Below, piece after piece: positions 1-7,954 of a stretch of DNA of 23,086 nucleotides. The stretch's first letter is position 1, and every line of letters starts with the position of its first letter. The translations under genes were made by a program, and so were the position numbers. Source of the stretch: an uncultured Methylotenera sp. (lineage in GTDB: Bacteria > Pseudomonadota > Gammaproteobacteria > Burkholderiales > Methylophilaceae). The stretch covers positions 1 through 23,086 of the forward strand of contig NZ_CAMLGS010000033.1 in NCBI RefSeq assembly GCF_946479685.1, given 5' to 3'. Under the pieces are notes generated by a model that searched no databases, had not been told where the DNA came from, and saw only the letters and a program-made list of their open reading frames with translations.

Positions 1-74
1 CAGCAAAAGCTGAAGCTACTTCGTCTGCACGCCTATCAAGCTTTATGCCAGCTGGCATGAAACTGCCATTCTAA
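1..74 (+). CDS. ybaB: YbaB/EbfC-type nucleoid-associated protein, 3' end only
   Basis: Only the last 23 codons are in the window. The frame starts at base 3 and stops at TAA 72-74. The translation ends in [12 protein letters not shown], and a C-terminal PxGMKxPF-type tail is typical of the YbaB/EbfC family of small dimeric DNA-binding proteins. The gene lies directly upstream of recR, 19 bases from its ATG. The order dnaX-ybaB-recR is widespread in proteobacteria, so the two are probably co-transcribed, with dnaX likely just outside the window. The identification rests on a short tail plus context. Confidence 0.8.
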   Translation, partial: AKAEATSSARLSSFMPAGMKLPF

Positions 75-93
75 ATTAAGCCCCAACCTTACA

Positions 94-696
94 ATGAAAA
101 ACCCGCCTGCCCTCGAACAACTGATCGATAGCTTACGTTGTTTACCAGGCGTGGGGCCAAAGTCGGCGCAGCGCATGGCCTACTACCTGCTACAACGCGA
201 CAGGCAAGGTGCAAATGGTCTGGCTTTGGCGTTAAACAATGCACTAGAAGTAGTTGACCATTGCAAACTATGCAACACTTTTAGTGAACAGCCAGTCTGT
301 CCGCTATGCGAATCCGCACAGCGCGACAAATCTGTGCTGTGCGTAGTTGAAATGCCAACCGACCTGATCATGCTGGAAAACACCCGAGCTTACAGTGGCA
401 TGTATTTTGTGCTGATGGGTAGATTGTCCCCGCTTGACGGCATTGGCCCTAAAGAAATCCATCTGGACAGACTGATTAAACGTGCAAATGACGGCGTGGT
501 CACCGAAGTTATCTTGGCGACCAACTACACGGTAGAAGGCGATGCAACCGCCCATTACATCAGTGAATTACTGCGTGCCCGCGGCATTAAGGTGAGCCGC
601 ATTGCCCGCGGCATGCCAATGGGTGGTGAAATTGAATACGTAGATACCGGCACACTGGCGCAGGCTATGTTAGAGCGTAGAAGCGTATTTAAATAA
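94..696 (+). CDS. recR: Recombination mediator protein RecR
   Basis: RecR works with RecF/RecO to load RecA onto gapped DNA and assembles as a ring-shaped DNA clamp. The 200-residue product has the usual family length. It shows an N-terminal helix-hairpin-helix (about residues 11-30, [13 protein letters not shown]), a four-cysteine zinc finger (C57, C60, C69, C72) and a Toprim domain from about residue 80 ([10 protein letters not shown], then [18 protein letters not shown]). Near the C-terminus is [15 protein letters not shown], where E. coli RecR has ATNPTVEGEATA. The ribosome binding site is weak, but the start gives the normal N-terminus. The gene follows ybaB directly. No clear intrinsic terminator lies in the 44 bases before the convergent gene. 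Confidence 0.97.
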   Translation: MKNPPALEQLIDSLRCLPGVGPKSAQRMAYYLLQRDRQGANGLALALNNALEVVDHCKLCNTFSEQPVCPLCESAQRDKSVLCVVEMPTDLIMLENTRAYSGMYFVLMGRLSPLDGIGPKEIHLDRLIKRANDGVVTEVILATNYTVEGDATAHYISELLRARGIKVSRIARGMPMGGEIEYVDTGTLAQAMLERRSVFK

Positions 697-740
697 CCTT
701 CCACTACTGTTTTTTGTCAGGGGAAGCATAACTTAAATTC

Positions 741-932
741 TTATCCAAAAATAAGAAGTAACAACACCCCAACAACAAAAGCTGCGATCAAACAAGAAAG
801 TATTGTCATCACAAAAAATAAAATAGGCCGTTTATGTATAAACTCATTTAACCTAACAATGAATATCTCTTGTTTCACCTCCACATGCTCAGCATCATGC
901 GTACTTCTCAACAGACTCTTCATTAACCTCAT
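741..932 (-). CDS. Small single-span membrane protein, unknown function
   Basis: I do not recognise this 63-residue protein. The ATG at 932-930 is preceded by GGAG with 8-base spacing (AGTGGAGATAAGGCG-ATG). That is far better than the upstream in-frame TTG at 1010, which would add 26 residues but has no evident binding site. The product has a charged N-terminal half (RSTHDAEHVEVKQE, about residues 10-22) and one strongly hydrophobic helix at about residues 37-62, ending two residues from the C-terminus. No signal-peptide cleavage site is visible. This would suit a C-terminally anchored inner-membrane protein with a cytoplasmic head. It converges on recR and is about 220 bases downstream of the phosphatase gene, so it probably has its own promoter. 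An overlapping plus-strand frame (859-1059) lacks support. Confidence 0.6.
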   Translation of the reverse strand: MRLMKSLLRSTHDAEHVEVKQEIFIVRLNEFIHKRPILFFVMTILSCLIAAFVVGVLLLLIFG

Positions 933-1008
933 CGCCTTATCTCCACTTGTTTCAGTATTAATGAGTTTAGATTTATTGATTAACACATTGTTGCGAGGTA
1001 GCTTGCTC

Positions 1009-1025
1009 AAGGTTATGGCAACCTT
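1009..1025. repeat. Short perfect dyad upstream of the small membrane-protein gene
   Basis: AAGGTT-ATGGC-AACCTT is a perfect 6-bp inverted repeat with a 5-base spacer, about 80 bases upstream of the ATG at 932. It could be an operator half-site pair or a small hairpin. The rest of 933-1151 shows no other gene or strong promoter that I can support. Confidence 0.25.
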
Positions 1026-1151
1026 AAGTAATATCTATTGTTTCTCTGAGACTTATTAACTGCGTTACAGCTAGCCAACACCACCGCTAAGCACTTGTAA
1101 CGATGCTACAAACAGAGCCTGCCGTTCACCATCAGGGGCAACAGCGGCACA

Positions 1152-1814
1152 TTAGCAAGTTGCCGAGAGTTTCAGATTAGCCAAGCTCAGTAAGTCTAAA
1201 GGCGCTTGAATCGTATGGTCGGCACCCCAAGTTTGCGGTTGGTCAGTTTCAGATAAATAACCATACAAGGCCACAACAGTTTGCATGCCTGCTGCCTTGC
1301 CAGCTTGAATATCACGCTCTGCATCGCCCACATACCAGCACTGCTGCGGGTTCACACCTGCTTGTTTGCAGGCCATTAATAACGTATCTGGGTAAGGTTT
1401 AGGTCGTGCAGCATCATCGCCACTCACCACACATGCGGCACGCGCTAACAACCCTATGCTTTGCATCAAAGGCTGCGTAAAACGTCGCGGTTTATTGGTG
1501 ACCACACCCCAAGGTACATTAGCCGCCTCTAACGAAGCCAGCAACTCAGAGACACCATCAAACAGCACTGGCTTGCGCGTCAGCACTTGGTCATAGAGAG
1601 CGAGATACTCGTCGCGCATACCGGCAAAAGCATCATCCTCATCGCTTAAATCGAATCCAATCGCAAGCAGGCCCTTAGAACCATGTGAGGCATAAGGTCT
1701 AATCACATCTAATGGTAATTCAGCAAGACCGTGCCTTATCCGCTGTAAATTAAGTGCGTAGGCTAGGTCATGTGCGGTATCAACTAAAGTACCGTCTAAA
1801 TCAAATAAAATCAT
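1152..1814 (-). CDS. mupP: HAD-family phosphatase, Gph-like; probable MupP (MurNAc-6-phosphate phosphatase)
   Basis: A 220-residue HAD hydrolase of the phosphoglycolate-phosphatase group. Motif I is FDLDGTLVD with D5 (nucleophile) and D7 (acid/base). Motif II is VVTNKP around T106, motif III includes K139 (RPKPYP), and motif IV is YVGDAERDI with D164/D168. The start is fixed because an in-frame TGA lies three codons upstream. The gap to the ubiG stop is two bases, so translation is probably coupled. The order mtaD-ubiG-phosphatase is that of Pseudomonas, where the phosphatase is MupP, which dephosphorylates MurNAc-6-phosphate in cell-wall recycling. That specificity is inferred from synteny only. 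Phosphoglycolate phosphatase (Gph) is the alternative. Confidence 0.75.
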   Translation of the reverse strand: MILFDLDGTLVDTAHDLAYALNLQRIRHGLAELPLDVIRPYASHGSKGLLAIGFDLSDEDDAFAGMRDEYLALYDQVLTRKPVLFDGVSELLASLEAANVPWGVVTNKPRRFTQPLMQSIGLLARAACVVSGDDAARPKPYPDTLLMACKQAGVNPQQCWYVGDAERDIQAGKAAGMQTVVALYGYLSETDQPQTWGADHTIQAPLDLLSLANLKLSATC

Positions 1815-1816
1815 GA

Positions 1817-2545
1817 TTAATAATCACTAAGCTTGGTGTGTAAAAGGTAATTCACAGAAACATCATCGCTTAAGGAGTAATGCTGTGTCAGTGGCTGATA
1901 GCTCATGCCTCGCATACCAGCAACATCCAAACCGGATTGACGCACCCAGCTGGAAAGCTCGGATGGTTTAATAAATTTGGCATAATCATGCGTGCCTTTA
2001 GGCAGCATATTGAGGATATACTCAGCACCCAGCACCGCAAACAAATAGGCCTTGGGGTTACGGTTAATGGTAGAGAAAAACACAGAGCCACCAGGCTTCA
2101 CCAGGCGTGCGCATGCCGCCACGATAGATGCAGGGTCTGGCACATGCTCCAACATTTCCATGCAGGTCACTACATCAAAGCTTGCAGGCTGCTCTAGCGC
2201 TAACTGCTCAACAGAAATGAGCTCGTAGTTTACCTTGGCTCCACTTTCCAACTGGTGCAATTTAGCAACATTAAGTGCTTGTTCGCCCAAATCAATGCCA
2301 GTCACATCCGCGCCTTTAAAGTGCATAGACTCAGACAAGATACCGCCACCACAACCTACATCTAACACGCGCTTACCACTTAAGCCAGCTAAGCTATCTA
2401 TATAGTTTAAACGTAATGGGTTAATTTCATGTAGCGGTTTGAACTCACTGTTTTTGTCCCACCACTTATGTGCGAGTTCGCCAAATTTTTGCAACTCCAG
2501 CACATCTGCATTTAATGTTTGTATTGTCTTAGCTTCGGTTGCCAT
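1817..2545 (-). CDS. ubiG: Ubiquinone O-methyltransferase UbiG
   Basis: A 242-residue class I SAM-dependent methyltransferase that carries out both O-methylation steps of ubiquinone synthesis. The SAM-binding motif I is [13 protein letters not shown] at residues 60-72. The family-specific N-terminal signature [19 protein letters not shown] (about residues 25-43) and the later segment [18 protein letters not shown] are both classic UbiG. The start overlaps the end of mtaD by 34 bases. It has a modest upstream purine run (AAAGGAAA, about 12 bases away), so it is probably read through from mtaD. The phosphatase gene follows after two bases. A cytoplasmic enzyme of normal length with nothing missing. 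Confidence 0.96.
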   Translation of the reverse strand: MATEAKTIQTLNADVLELQKFGELAHKWWDKNSEFKPLHEINPLRLNYIDSLAGLSGKRVLDVGCGGGILSESMHFKGADVTGIDLGEQALNVAKLHQLESGAKVNYELISVEQLALEQPASFDVVTCMEMLEHVPDPASIVAACARLVKPGGSVFFSTINRNPKAYLFAVLGAEYILNMLPKGTHDYAKFIKPSELSSWVRQSGLDVAGMRGMSYQPLTQHYSLSDDVSVNYLLHTKLSDY

Positions 2546-3864
2546 ATTTGGATAATTTCCTTTAATTCTACTGGTTCTATATTCGCATAAGTACCATTAC
2601 TGTAACGCAGTTCACCTGCTACCCAAGTGTGGGTCACATGCTCACGACCGCAGCTATATACCAAATGCGACACCGGGTCATAACAAGGTGATATTGCAAA
2701 GTCACTTAACTTCACAGCCACCAAGTCTGCTTGTTTTCCTATTTCTATACTACCTATCTTGTGATCCAGACCGATCGCTCTTGCAGCGTTAATCGTCACC
2801 ATTTTTAGCGCCTGATACGCAGGCAATACCGCAGCATCTTCACTCACTCCCTTGCACAACAAGGCAGCTAGCCGCATTTCACTAAACATATCTAAACGAT
2901 TATTACTCGCCGCACCATCGGTACCGATGCACACATTGACATTATTTTCCAATAAAGCGTGCACAGGTGCGATACCACTGCCCAACTTTAAATTAGAGGC
3001 AGGGCAATGTGCAATATGGCAGCCGTACTCAGCCAGCATATCAATCTCATGCGGCAACAAATGTACGCCATGCGCAGCGATAAAACCTGGCCCTAATAAC
3101 CCAAGTGCAGCAATTCTTTGTATTGGCCGCACACCGTGGACAGATTCGCTCTGGGTAATCTCATCTCGCGTTTCATGCAGATGCGTATGAATACCTAAGC
3201 CAAGCTGCTCTGCATAAGTCAGCACCTTTTCAAAGGTCTGGTTAGAAATCGTATAAGGTGCGTGCGGCGCTAATGCAGAACTAATTAACGCATTACCACG
3301 CCAGCTATCATGCGCTTCAAAGCCTTTTTGCAAATAATCATCGGCATCAACTGCGTAATTGGTGGGAAACTCCAGTACAGTCAAACCCAAATGCGCACGC
3401 ATGCCAGCTTTATTGGCAGCTAACGCAGTTGCTTGCGGGTAAAAATACATATCATTAAAGCAAGTAGTACCACCGCTTAACATTTCAGCACAGGCAAGCA
3501 AAGAAGCATCTTCTACGTAACGCTCCGTCACCATCGCACGCTCTGCCGGCCAAATATGCGAGTTTAACCAAGCCATTAAAGGTTGGTCATCTGCAATCCC
3601 CCGCATTAATGTCATTGCAGCATGCGTATGTGCATTAATCAAGCCCGGCATCAGCACGTGTTCATCGGCCACAACAAGCTCTGCTGCTCTATACTTCACA
3701 CGCGCTTGCTCTGTGGGTAAGACATCCACAATCAGTTGATGATCAATCACCACTGAGTAAAACTCATGCAAGGTATTATTTGAATCAACAGGGACAACCC
3801 AGCGCGCTTCAATCACTAATTCAACATGGGTTGCTTGCGTTGGCAATGGATCAGATTTTGTCAT
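2512..3864 (-). CDS. mtaD: Amidohydrolase, 5'-methylthioadenosine / S-adenosylhomocysteine deaminase (MtaD type)
   Basis: A 450-residue TRZ/ATZ-type metal-dependent amidohydrolase. The metal-site pattern is complete: HTH on beta-strand 1 (H79, H81), the HTHLHE segment (H226-E231), AAHGVHL (H265) and [13 protein letters not shown] (D316). [12 protein letters not shown] lies at residues 286-297. Related enzymes deaminate 5'-methylthioadenosine and S-adenosylhomocysteine to inosine derivatives. It leads a tight mtaD-ubiG-phosphatase unit. All three belong to salvage or methyl-transfer metabolism, and UbiG itself produces S-adenosylhomocysteine. The substrate cannot be fixed from sequence alone because close paralogues act on other nucleosides. 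The start has a short GAG about 6 bases upstream. Confidence 0.85.
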   Translation of the reverse strand: MTKSDPLPTQATHVELVIEARWVVPVDSNNTLHEFYSVVIDHQLIVDVLPTEQARVKYRAAELVVADEHVLMPGLINAHTHAAMTLMRGIADDQPLMAWLNSHIWPAERAMVTERYVEDASLLACAEMLSGGTTCFNDMYFYPQATALAANKAGMRAHLGLTVLEFPTNYAVDADDYLQKGFEAHDSWRGNALISSALAPHAPYTISNQTFEKVLTYAEQLGLGIHTHLHETRDEITQSESVHGVRPIQRIAALGLLGPGFIAAHGVHLLPHEIDMLAEYGCHIAHCPASNLKLGSGIAPVHALLENNVNVCIGTDGAASNNRLDMFSEMRLAALLCKGVSEDAAVLPAYQALKMVTINAARAIGLDHKIGSIEIGKQADLVAVKLSDFAISPCYDPVSHLVYSCGREHVTHTWVAGELRYSNGTYANIEPVELKEIIQIWQPKLRQYKH

Positions 3865-3883
3865 AGAAGCTCATTTTACCAAT

Positions 3884-3911
3884 AAAAAAGCCCCGCAAGC
3901 GGGGCTTTTTA
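3884..3911 (-). terminator. Intrinsic terminator after ompA (symmetrical, could work both ways)
   Basis: AAAAAAGCCCCGC-AA-GCGGGGCTTTTT is a strong G/C hairpin (GCCCCG/CGGGGC core) flanked by an A-run and a T-run. Read on the minus strand it lies 13 bases after the ompA stop and ends in six T residues, which makes it the ompA terminator. It also separates ompA from mtaD, so mtaD needs its own promoter in the short gap at 3865-3883 or must rely on readthrough. Confidence 0.93.
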
Positions 3912-3923
3912 CAATCAAGGAAA

Positions 3924-5021
3924 TTATTTGCAACCTTTTTCCATTGAACGTGTAGCTTCGATCTCAACACGACGGTTTGGAGCTAAGCACTCGATTAATG
4001 CTTTACGGCCTTTTACGCCATCGCAACTAACCACTGGCACCAACTCACCTTTACCAACAGCGATTAAACGATCAGCTTCAATACCTTGAGCAATCAAATA
4101 ATCACGTACTTGGTTAGCACGTTTTTCTGATAGTTTTTGGTTGTAAGCTTCGCTACCAAGTTTATCTGTGTGACCAGTTACTTTCACAGTTGCGAAGATT
4201 TTGTTTTCTTTCATTTTCGGCACAACTTCGTTATCAAGAACGCTAGTGTCTTTCAATTTAGCTTCATCAAATGCAAACAGTTTAGAAGCTTCAATTGTGA
4301 TTGTCTCGTATTGTGGCACGCATGCTGCTGGCGCTGGTGCTGGCTCTGGAGCTGGTGCAACTGCAGCTGGCGCAACTGGTGCTGGCTCTGGCTCAACTGC
4401 AGCTACTGGCATTGGTGCTGGAGCGCCAAAACGGAAGATACCGCCTAAGCTTAATAATGTGTTACCGATTGTGTCAGTTTCGCTGTCTGTAGTTACGCCG
4501 TCAGTTACTTTAACTGATGCACGGCTCCATTGATGACGCAAATCAGCTTGCAAGCCAAATGAATCATTAAATAGGTATTGTGCACCTAAACCAACGTTAG
4601 CTAACCATGAAGTCTTTTTACCATCAACATCTAGAGTAGGATGTGTGTAATCAACGTTATTACGTGCTACACCCAAACCTGCTAGTAAGAATGGACGGAA
4701 TTTATCACGGCTGAACATGTATAGCGCATCAACGCCTAGTGTCGTTTGTTTGTAACGGCCACCTACACCAGCAATACCTGTATCTTCACTTGCACGGTTG
4801 TAGCCTAGACCACCTTGAATGTCCCAGTGCTCAGACAACTCTTTACCTAGTTTCAGAAATACACCACCGCCATTGTTAGCATCTAAATCGCTGTCTGTGT
4901 TCATGTAGCTAACACCTGGTACTGCATACCAAGCACCACGGTACATATCTTCTGCAGTTGCAGTGAACGCTGCCAAGCCTAATGTAGCGGCTACAGCAAA
5001 AGTTAACATGTTCTTTTTCAT
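3924..5021 (-). CDS. ompA: OmpA-family outer-membrane porin with peptidoglycan-binding domain
   Basis: A 365-residue OmpA-type protein that anchors the outer membrane to peptidoglycan. A signal peptide (MKKNMLTFAVAATLGLAAFTATA, likely cut before E24) is followed by an eight-strand-type beta-barrel to about residue 199. A proline/alanine-rich linker covers residues 200-233. The C-terminal OmpA domain carries the TGHTD motif (D286) and the downstream arginines (R301, R350/R351) that contact diaminopimelate. Four cysteines (C234, C333, C345, C364) suggest periplasmic disulfides. Expression should be high: AAGGAG sits 8 bases before the ATG, there is a candidate promoter 40-65 bases upstream, and a strong terminator follows. 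It is transcribed alone. Confidence 0.95.
   Translation of the reverse strand: MKKNMLTFAVAATLGLAAFTATAEDMYRGAWYAVPGVSYMNTDSDLDANNGGGVFLKLGKELSEHWDIQGGLGYNRASEDTGIAGVGGRYKQTTLGVDALYMFSRDKFRPFLLAGLGVARNNVDYTHPTLDVDGKKTSWLANVGLGAQYLFNDSFGLQADLRHQWSRASVKVTDGVTTDSETDTIGNTLLSLGGIFRFGAPAPMPVAAVEPEPAPVAPAAVAPAPEPAPAPAACVPQYETITIEASKLFAFDEAKLKDTSVLDNEVVPKMKENKIFATVKVTGHTDKLGSEAYNQKLSEKRANQVRDYLIAQGIEADRLIAVGKGELVPVVSCDGVKGRKALIECLAPNRRVEIEATRSMEKGCK
4323..4424 (-). repeat. Pro/Ala-rich low-complexity linker within ompA
   Basis: About 34 codons encode alternating Pro, Ala, Val and Glu (residues 200-233), joining the barrel to the peptidoglycan-binding domain. The plus strand therefore reads as repetitive GCTGGTGCTGG-like DNA, which creates spurious open frames. 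This is a normal periplasmic spacer of OmpA proteins and may vary in length between strains. Confidence 0.85.
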
Positions 5022-5058
5022 TCTTATTACTCCTTGTTAATGAATCTTTATGATGGCA

Positions 5059-5087
5059 ATAATACGCATATACATAAGGCAAAGCAA
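5059..5087 (-). promoter_or_regulatory. Candidate sigma-70-type promoter of ompA
   Basis: On the minus strand there is TTGCTT (5087-5082), a 17-base spacer and TATTAT (5064-5059). The -10 is close to consensus and the -35 is weak. Transcription would start near 5052, giving a leader of about 30 bases that ends in a strong AAGGAG. The position is right for a highly expressed porin, but the call rests on sequence match only. Confidence 0.5.
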
Positions 5088-5123
5088 CTTATAACATCAT
5101 GTAGATATTAGCTTTCAGCCGTT

Positions 5124-5145
5124 TTTGTTGCACAATTACAACAAA
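5124..5145. repeat. Inverted repeat just after the mfnB stop codon
   Basis: TTTGTTG-CACAATTA-CAACAAA is a perfect 7-bp dyad with an 8-base loop. On the minus strand it begins one base after the mfnB stop. No T-run follows the stem, so it is not a clear intrinsic terminator. It could be a weak 3'-end hairpin of the cofactor-gene transcript or an operator upstream of ompA. Confidence 0.4.
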
Positions 5146-5146
5146 C

Positions 5147-5833
5147 TTACAGAATCGTGCGAATTGCTTTTATTTTAGCTGCATCTAAATTTAATTTACG
5201 TTGGTTAGACACGCTAACTCCACCCCTAAAACCAATATAGGTTGGGTGATAAGCCCGTACTTTTTCCAGATGCTGTATGTTGAGTGAGCCGGCTAGGCCG
5301 AACGCCATCGCATTATTTTTAACACGTGTTGCGAACAATGCCATCTGCTCGTGTGTGTAGTAATCCATGAACGTCCCCCCGTTCTTTTGGGCTGTGTCTA
5401 GCATCAATCCATAAAAGCCAGCAGCTTTAATGTCATCGATCAATTGTTCAGGGTATTGCATCTCAGCAAACAGTACAGCAATTAACTTAACCCCCTGTTG
5501 AGCAATCAACTGGAGTGCAGCTAAACATGGCTGATAATCTTCAGATTCAAAAAAGCCAATTTTGACAAAATCTACCTTGGTATTAGCAATCTTCAATACC
5601 TGCTGTGCGATTAAATCGGCCTGCATCGGCAAATCACCAACGGTTGCACTGGTGTAGTGCTGCTGGCTGGTACGATTGGCTCCGACAAAATTGACCACCT
5701 CTTGTATGGTATGCACGGGTAAGGCGCCTAATGCACCCTGATGAGGATCCTTTAAATCAATTAAATCTGCACCATGAGTCAAGGCAATCTGTGCTTCATT
5801 GACATCTGTCACGCTAATCAATAATTGTGTCAT
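5147..5833 (-). CDS. mfnB: MfnB-type (5-formylfuran-3-yl)methyl phosphate synthase (methylofuran biosynthesis)
   Basis: A 228-residue protein of the DUF556/MfnB family. MfnB condenses two glyceraldehyde-3-phosphate molecules to 4-(hydroxymethyl)-2-furancarboxaldehyde phosphate, the furan precursor of methanofuran. The signatures are LLISVTDVNEAQIALTHGAD, then DLIDLKDPHQGALGA with K28, VDFVKIGFF with K91, and LMLDTAQKNGG with D146 and K150. The lysine and aspartate spacing matches the residues known to be essential in the archaeal enzyme (a K near 27, a K near 85 and a D/K pair four residues apart). In H4MPT methylotrophs the product would feed methylofuran for the formyltransferase/hydrolase complex. 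It is the last gene of the dmrB-DHPS-DUF447-mfnB run, 53 bases after DUF447. No strong ribosome binding site is visible. Confidence 0.9.
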   Translation of the reverse strand: MTQLLISVTDVNEAQIALTHGADLIDLKDPHQGALGALPVHTIQEVVNFVGANRTSQQHYTSATVGDLPMQADLIAQQVLKIANTKVDFVKIGFFESEDYQPCLAALQLIAQQGVKLIAVLFAEMQYPEQLIDDIKAAGFYGLMLDTAQKNGGTFMDYYTHEQMALFATRVKNNAMAFGLAGSLNIQHLEKVRAYHPTYIGFRGGVSVSNQRKLNLDAAKIKAIRTIL

Positions 5834-5886
5834 GCGAATACTACGATTAAACCAGTATAGTTCATAAAATCAGCCAATCACGCAGG

Positions 5887-6462
5887 CTAAGCCAAGTTTT
5901 CTAGATTAAGTGCAGCTTTATGATTTTCCACCATCTCCATCAGCCAGCCCCAAGCTTCCAACTCGCGCGGGCCAGCGGTTTTATCGATAGCAATGGTTAA
6001 ATACTCTATTTCCTGACAGATTTTTTCCAGTGGTAATCTCTTTAAACGGCTTACCAAAACCGCCAGCTCGATGACTGCAGCTTGCGCCCGATTAAAGCCC
6101 TGAAATGGCTGGTGCTGTGCTTCATGCACAATCTCCATAAAAAGCTGCGGACGCACATCGTCATCCTCAAACTTAACCAGCTTCAGCTCTTTATGTGCCA
6201 ACAACTCGGTCAGTCTCACGCCATTGACTTTACTCGCAGGTGTTAAGCTAGCGATTGGTTTTGCCGCTAATGCAGCGGCAAATACGCGTACATCGTCAGT
6301 TAAATTAACAACCGCATGGCCTGTCGCCAAGATATTGGCTAAGGTCGTTGATGGCTTAAATGGTGCAATCACCACCAAGCCATCTTGCATACGGATGCCA
6401 AATGGCGTGACGTGTGCGACACCTTCGGCACTGACAGAACTCACTATGGTTTCATAAATCAT
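5887..6462 (-). CDS. DUF447 family protein, putative C1-cofactor biosynthesis flavoprotein-like
   Basis: A 191-residue protein recognised as the DUF447 family by MIYETIVSSVSAEGVAHVTPFGIRMQDG-type N-terminal sequence, followed by FKPSTTLANIL and NLTDDVRVFAAAL. The fold suggested by this pattern is an FMN-binding split barrel like pyridoxamine-phosphate-oxidase relatives. The C-terminal third is a helical segment (GFNRAQAAVIELAVLVSRL). In methylotrophs and methanogens the family co-occurs with H4MPT/methanofuran genes, and here it sits between the DHPS-like gene and mfnB. Its reaction is not established as far as I know. AAGG lies about 8 bases upstream of the ATG. No damage is visible. Confidence 0.8.
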   Translation of the reverse strand: MIYETIVSSVSAEGVAHVTPFGIRMQDGLVVIAPFKPSTTLANILATGHAVVNLTDDVRVFAAALAAKPIASLTPASKVNGVRLTELLAHKELKLVKFEDDDVRPQLFMEIVHEAQHQPFQGFNRAQAAVIELAVLVSRLKRLPLEKICQEIEYLTIAIDKTAGPRELEAWGWLMEMVENHKAALNLENLA

Positions 6463-6488
6463 GGTTTAACCTTCAATTTGTGGCAATC

Positions 6489-6520
6489 TGTGGCGAGTTT
6501 TACATTTACTCGCATCCACA
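6489..6520 (-). repeat. Intercistronic hairpin between the DHPS-like gene and DUF447
   Basis: On the plus strand TGTGG-CGAGT, a 9-base loop (TTTACATTT), ACTCG, a CAT bulge and CCACA form a 10-bp stem with one 3-base bulge. It sits in the 75-base gap between the two genes and lacks a T-run, so termination is unlikely. It might act in mRNA processing or in setting relative expression of the operon halves. Confidence 0.4.
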
Positions 6521-6537
6521 ACAACTTCCTTAATTAC

Positions 6538-7953
6538 TTACTGTGCATCTTTTTTTGCGCGTTTTTCTTTGATAGAAGCCTCACGGTGCGCTGTTTTACC
6601 AGCAGCATCGGTGCGCTTAGTGCGAATACCCCACTCCAGTTCCTGATCTTGCGCGTAGCGCTTGCCCAGTTGCCATGCAATTTGCGCACGCGCCAACTCC
6701 ACCCCCAGATAGAATGCATGCGAGGCATCATCGTCCACCTTTAAATGCGGATACAACACGAAAGGATCAAGCGCCTCAAAAATGCCATCTCGGTTATAAA
6801 TATGCAAACCCTGTTCACTGACCTGAATACGGAAGCTAGGGTCTTTAATCTGTGACGCGATTTCGTTAATCTCTTCAGCACTGTAGGTAAATGGCCGTTT
6901 ATCATGCAAACCCATTAAACCGTGACTATAGCCACGCGGCAAGCGCTCATCTCGCTTGGCTGCAAACATGGTGCGTCTGGCAATATCAGCCTCAGCAATC
7001 GCATTTACCGCATGCGTACTGACTGAGGTTGCCAATACTGCGTTGATATTCAACTCGCTAATCATGCCGAACAAGAGCGCGTTAATACCTGTGGTATCCG
7101 CGTCGGTCAACTCTGTTAGATTGCCTATCCCCATCATAATTTCAATATCAGGGTATTTTTTACGCAAACGATGGTAACGCACGATGGAGTCGGTCAAGCC
7201 AAAATGGATAGGATCCAAAATGGCATCTGCCAAAAAAGGCTTACCTAACTTAATGCAGCCTTCAATCGCACGATATAACGATGGCATGCTATGCGGCTTA
7301 GCAGGAATCAACACAGGAGTAGACGCAACTTCCTCTGCAATCCACAGCGTTTTCTCGGTGAGGCTTAACAAATAATCTGCGCCGGCGCGCCCTGCTGCCA
7401 GCAAATCATCGGTATTCAAGGAATCAACGCTAACACTTAAACCCTGCTGCTTAAGTGCTTGAATACTCTCTGCCAAATGCGGAAAAGGCACTACTGGCAA
7501 GCAGCCCAAATCAATTACATTGGCGCCTTGTGCTTGATATTGCAAGGCTTTTTGCAGAATGCCCTCTACACTTAAATAAGGCGCATCTACGATTTCTGCG
7601 AATATTTTAACTTGGTACTGGCTTAAGTCTGGCGCTACGCCCTGATGCCCGAAGTATTGCGGCAAATCCTTCAAATCTGCCGGGCCACGCTCTACAGGTA
7701 CTCCATACTTGGCTTCCAACATGGTTAAATCACCTTGGCACAAACCCGGTACTATCACCTTGTCTGCATCACCAGTTTCTTTGACTCTACGCGCGATCAG
7801 ATCGGGTGTCATCAACGCCGCGACTGAAACCCCAATTTGCTCTACACGGTACTTAAAAGGCTGTGTTTTAGGGTTACTTTGCACTTCACTTAGTACTTTG
7901 TTCAAACTTTTTTCGGCAAGCTTACCCGTTAAAAAAAGTAGATTTTTTGTCAT
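6538..7953 (-). CDS. Dihydropteroate-synthase-like protein (DUF6513 / TIGR00284 type), H4MPT biosynthesis
   Basis: A 471-residue protein of the dihydropteroate-synthase-related family found in methanogens and H4MPT-dependent methylotrophs. The N-terminal domain (about residues 1-130, MTKNLLFLTGKLAEKSL ... VIVPGLCQGDL) is followed by a TIM-barrel pterin-binding-like core. Core signatures are GANVIDLGCLPVVPFPHL, LSVSVDSLNTDDLLAAGRAG, FLADAILDPIHFGL and IMMGIGNLTELTDADTTG. A Lys/Arg-rich tail closes the protein. By analogy with folate synthesis it would couple the pterin diphosphate to the aminobenzoate-derived side chain of methanopterin. This is a family-level assignment. Its ATG lies one base after the dmrB stop, so translation is probably coupled, and no Shine-Dalgarno of its own is obvious. 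Confidence 0.87.
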   Translation of the reverse strand: MTKNLLFLTGKLAEKSLNKVLSEVQSNPKTQPFKYRVEQIGVSVAALMTPDLIARRVKETGDADKVIVPGLCQGDLTMLEAKYGVPVERGPADLKDLPQYFGHQGVAPDLSQYQVKIFAEIVDAPYLSVEGILQKALQYQAQGANVIDLGCLPVVPFPHLAESIQALKQQGLSVSVDSLNTDDLLAAGRAGADYLLSLTEKTLWIAEEVASTPVLIPAKPHSMPSLYRAIEGCIKLGKPFLADAILDPIHFGLTDSIVRYHRLRKKYPDIEIMMGIGNLTELTDADTTGINALLFGMISELNINAVLATSVSTHAVNAIAEADIARRTMFAAKRDERLPRGYSHGLMGLHDKRPFTYSAEEINEIASQIKDPSFRIQVSEQGLHIYNRDGIFEALDPFVLYPHLKVDDDASHAFYLGVELARAQIAWQLGKRYAQDQELEWGIRTKRTDAAGKTAHREASIKEKRAKKDAQ

Positions 7954-7954
7954 A

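Noticed and set aside
574..612. RecR substitution near [12 protein letters not shown] as a functional anomaly
   Set aside because: This position varies among RecR proteins, and all zinc-finger and Toprim features are intact.
933..1010. TTG start at 1010 for the small membrane protein (89 codons)
   Set aside because: The ATG at 932 has a much better ribosome binding site, and the extra 26 residues show no sign of a signal or domain.
859..1059. Plus-strand 66-codon frame over the small membrane-protein gene
   Set aside because: It has no Shine-Dalgarno and no recognisable composition. The minus-strand frame has a well-spaced GGAG and a clean hydrophobic helix.
4137..4533. Plus-strand frames opposite the ompA linker, rich in Gly/Ala or Trp/Cys
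   Set aside because: They arise from the Pro/Ala-rich linker read in reverse. There is no ribosome binding site or homology, and ompA is certain on the other strand.
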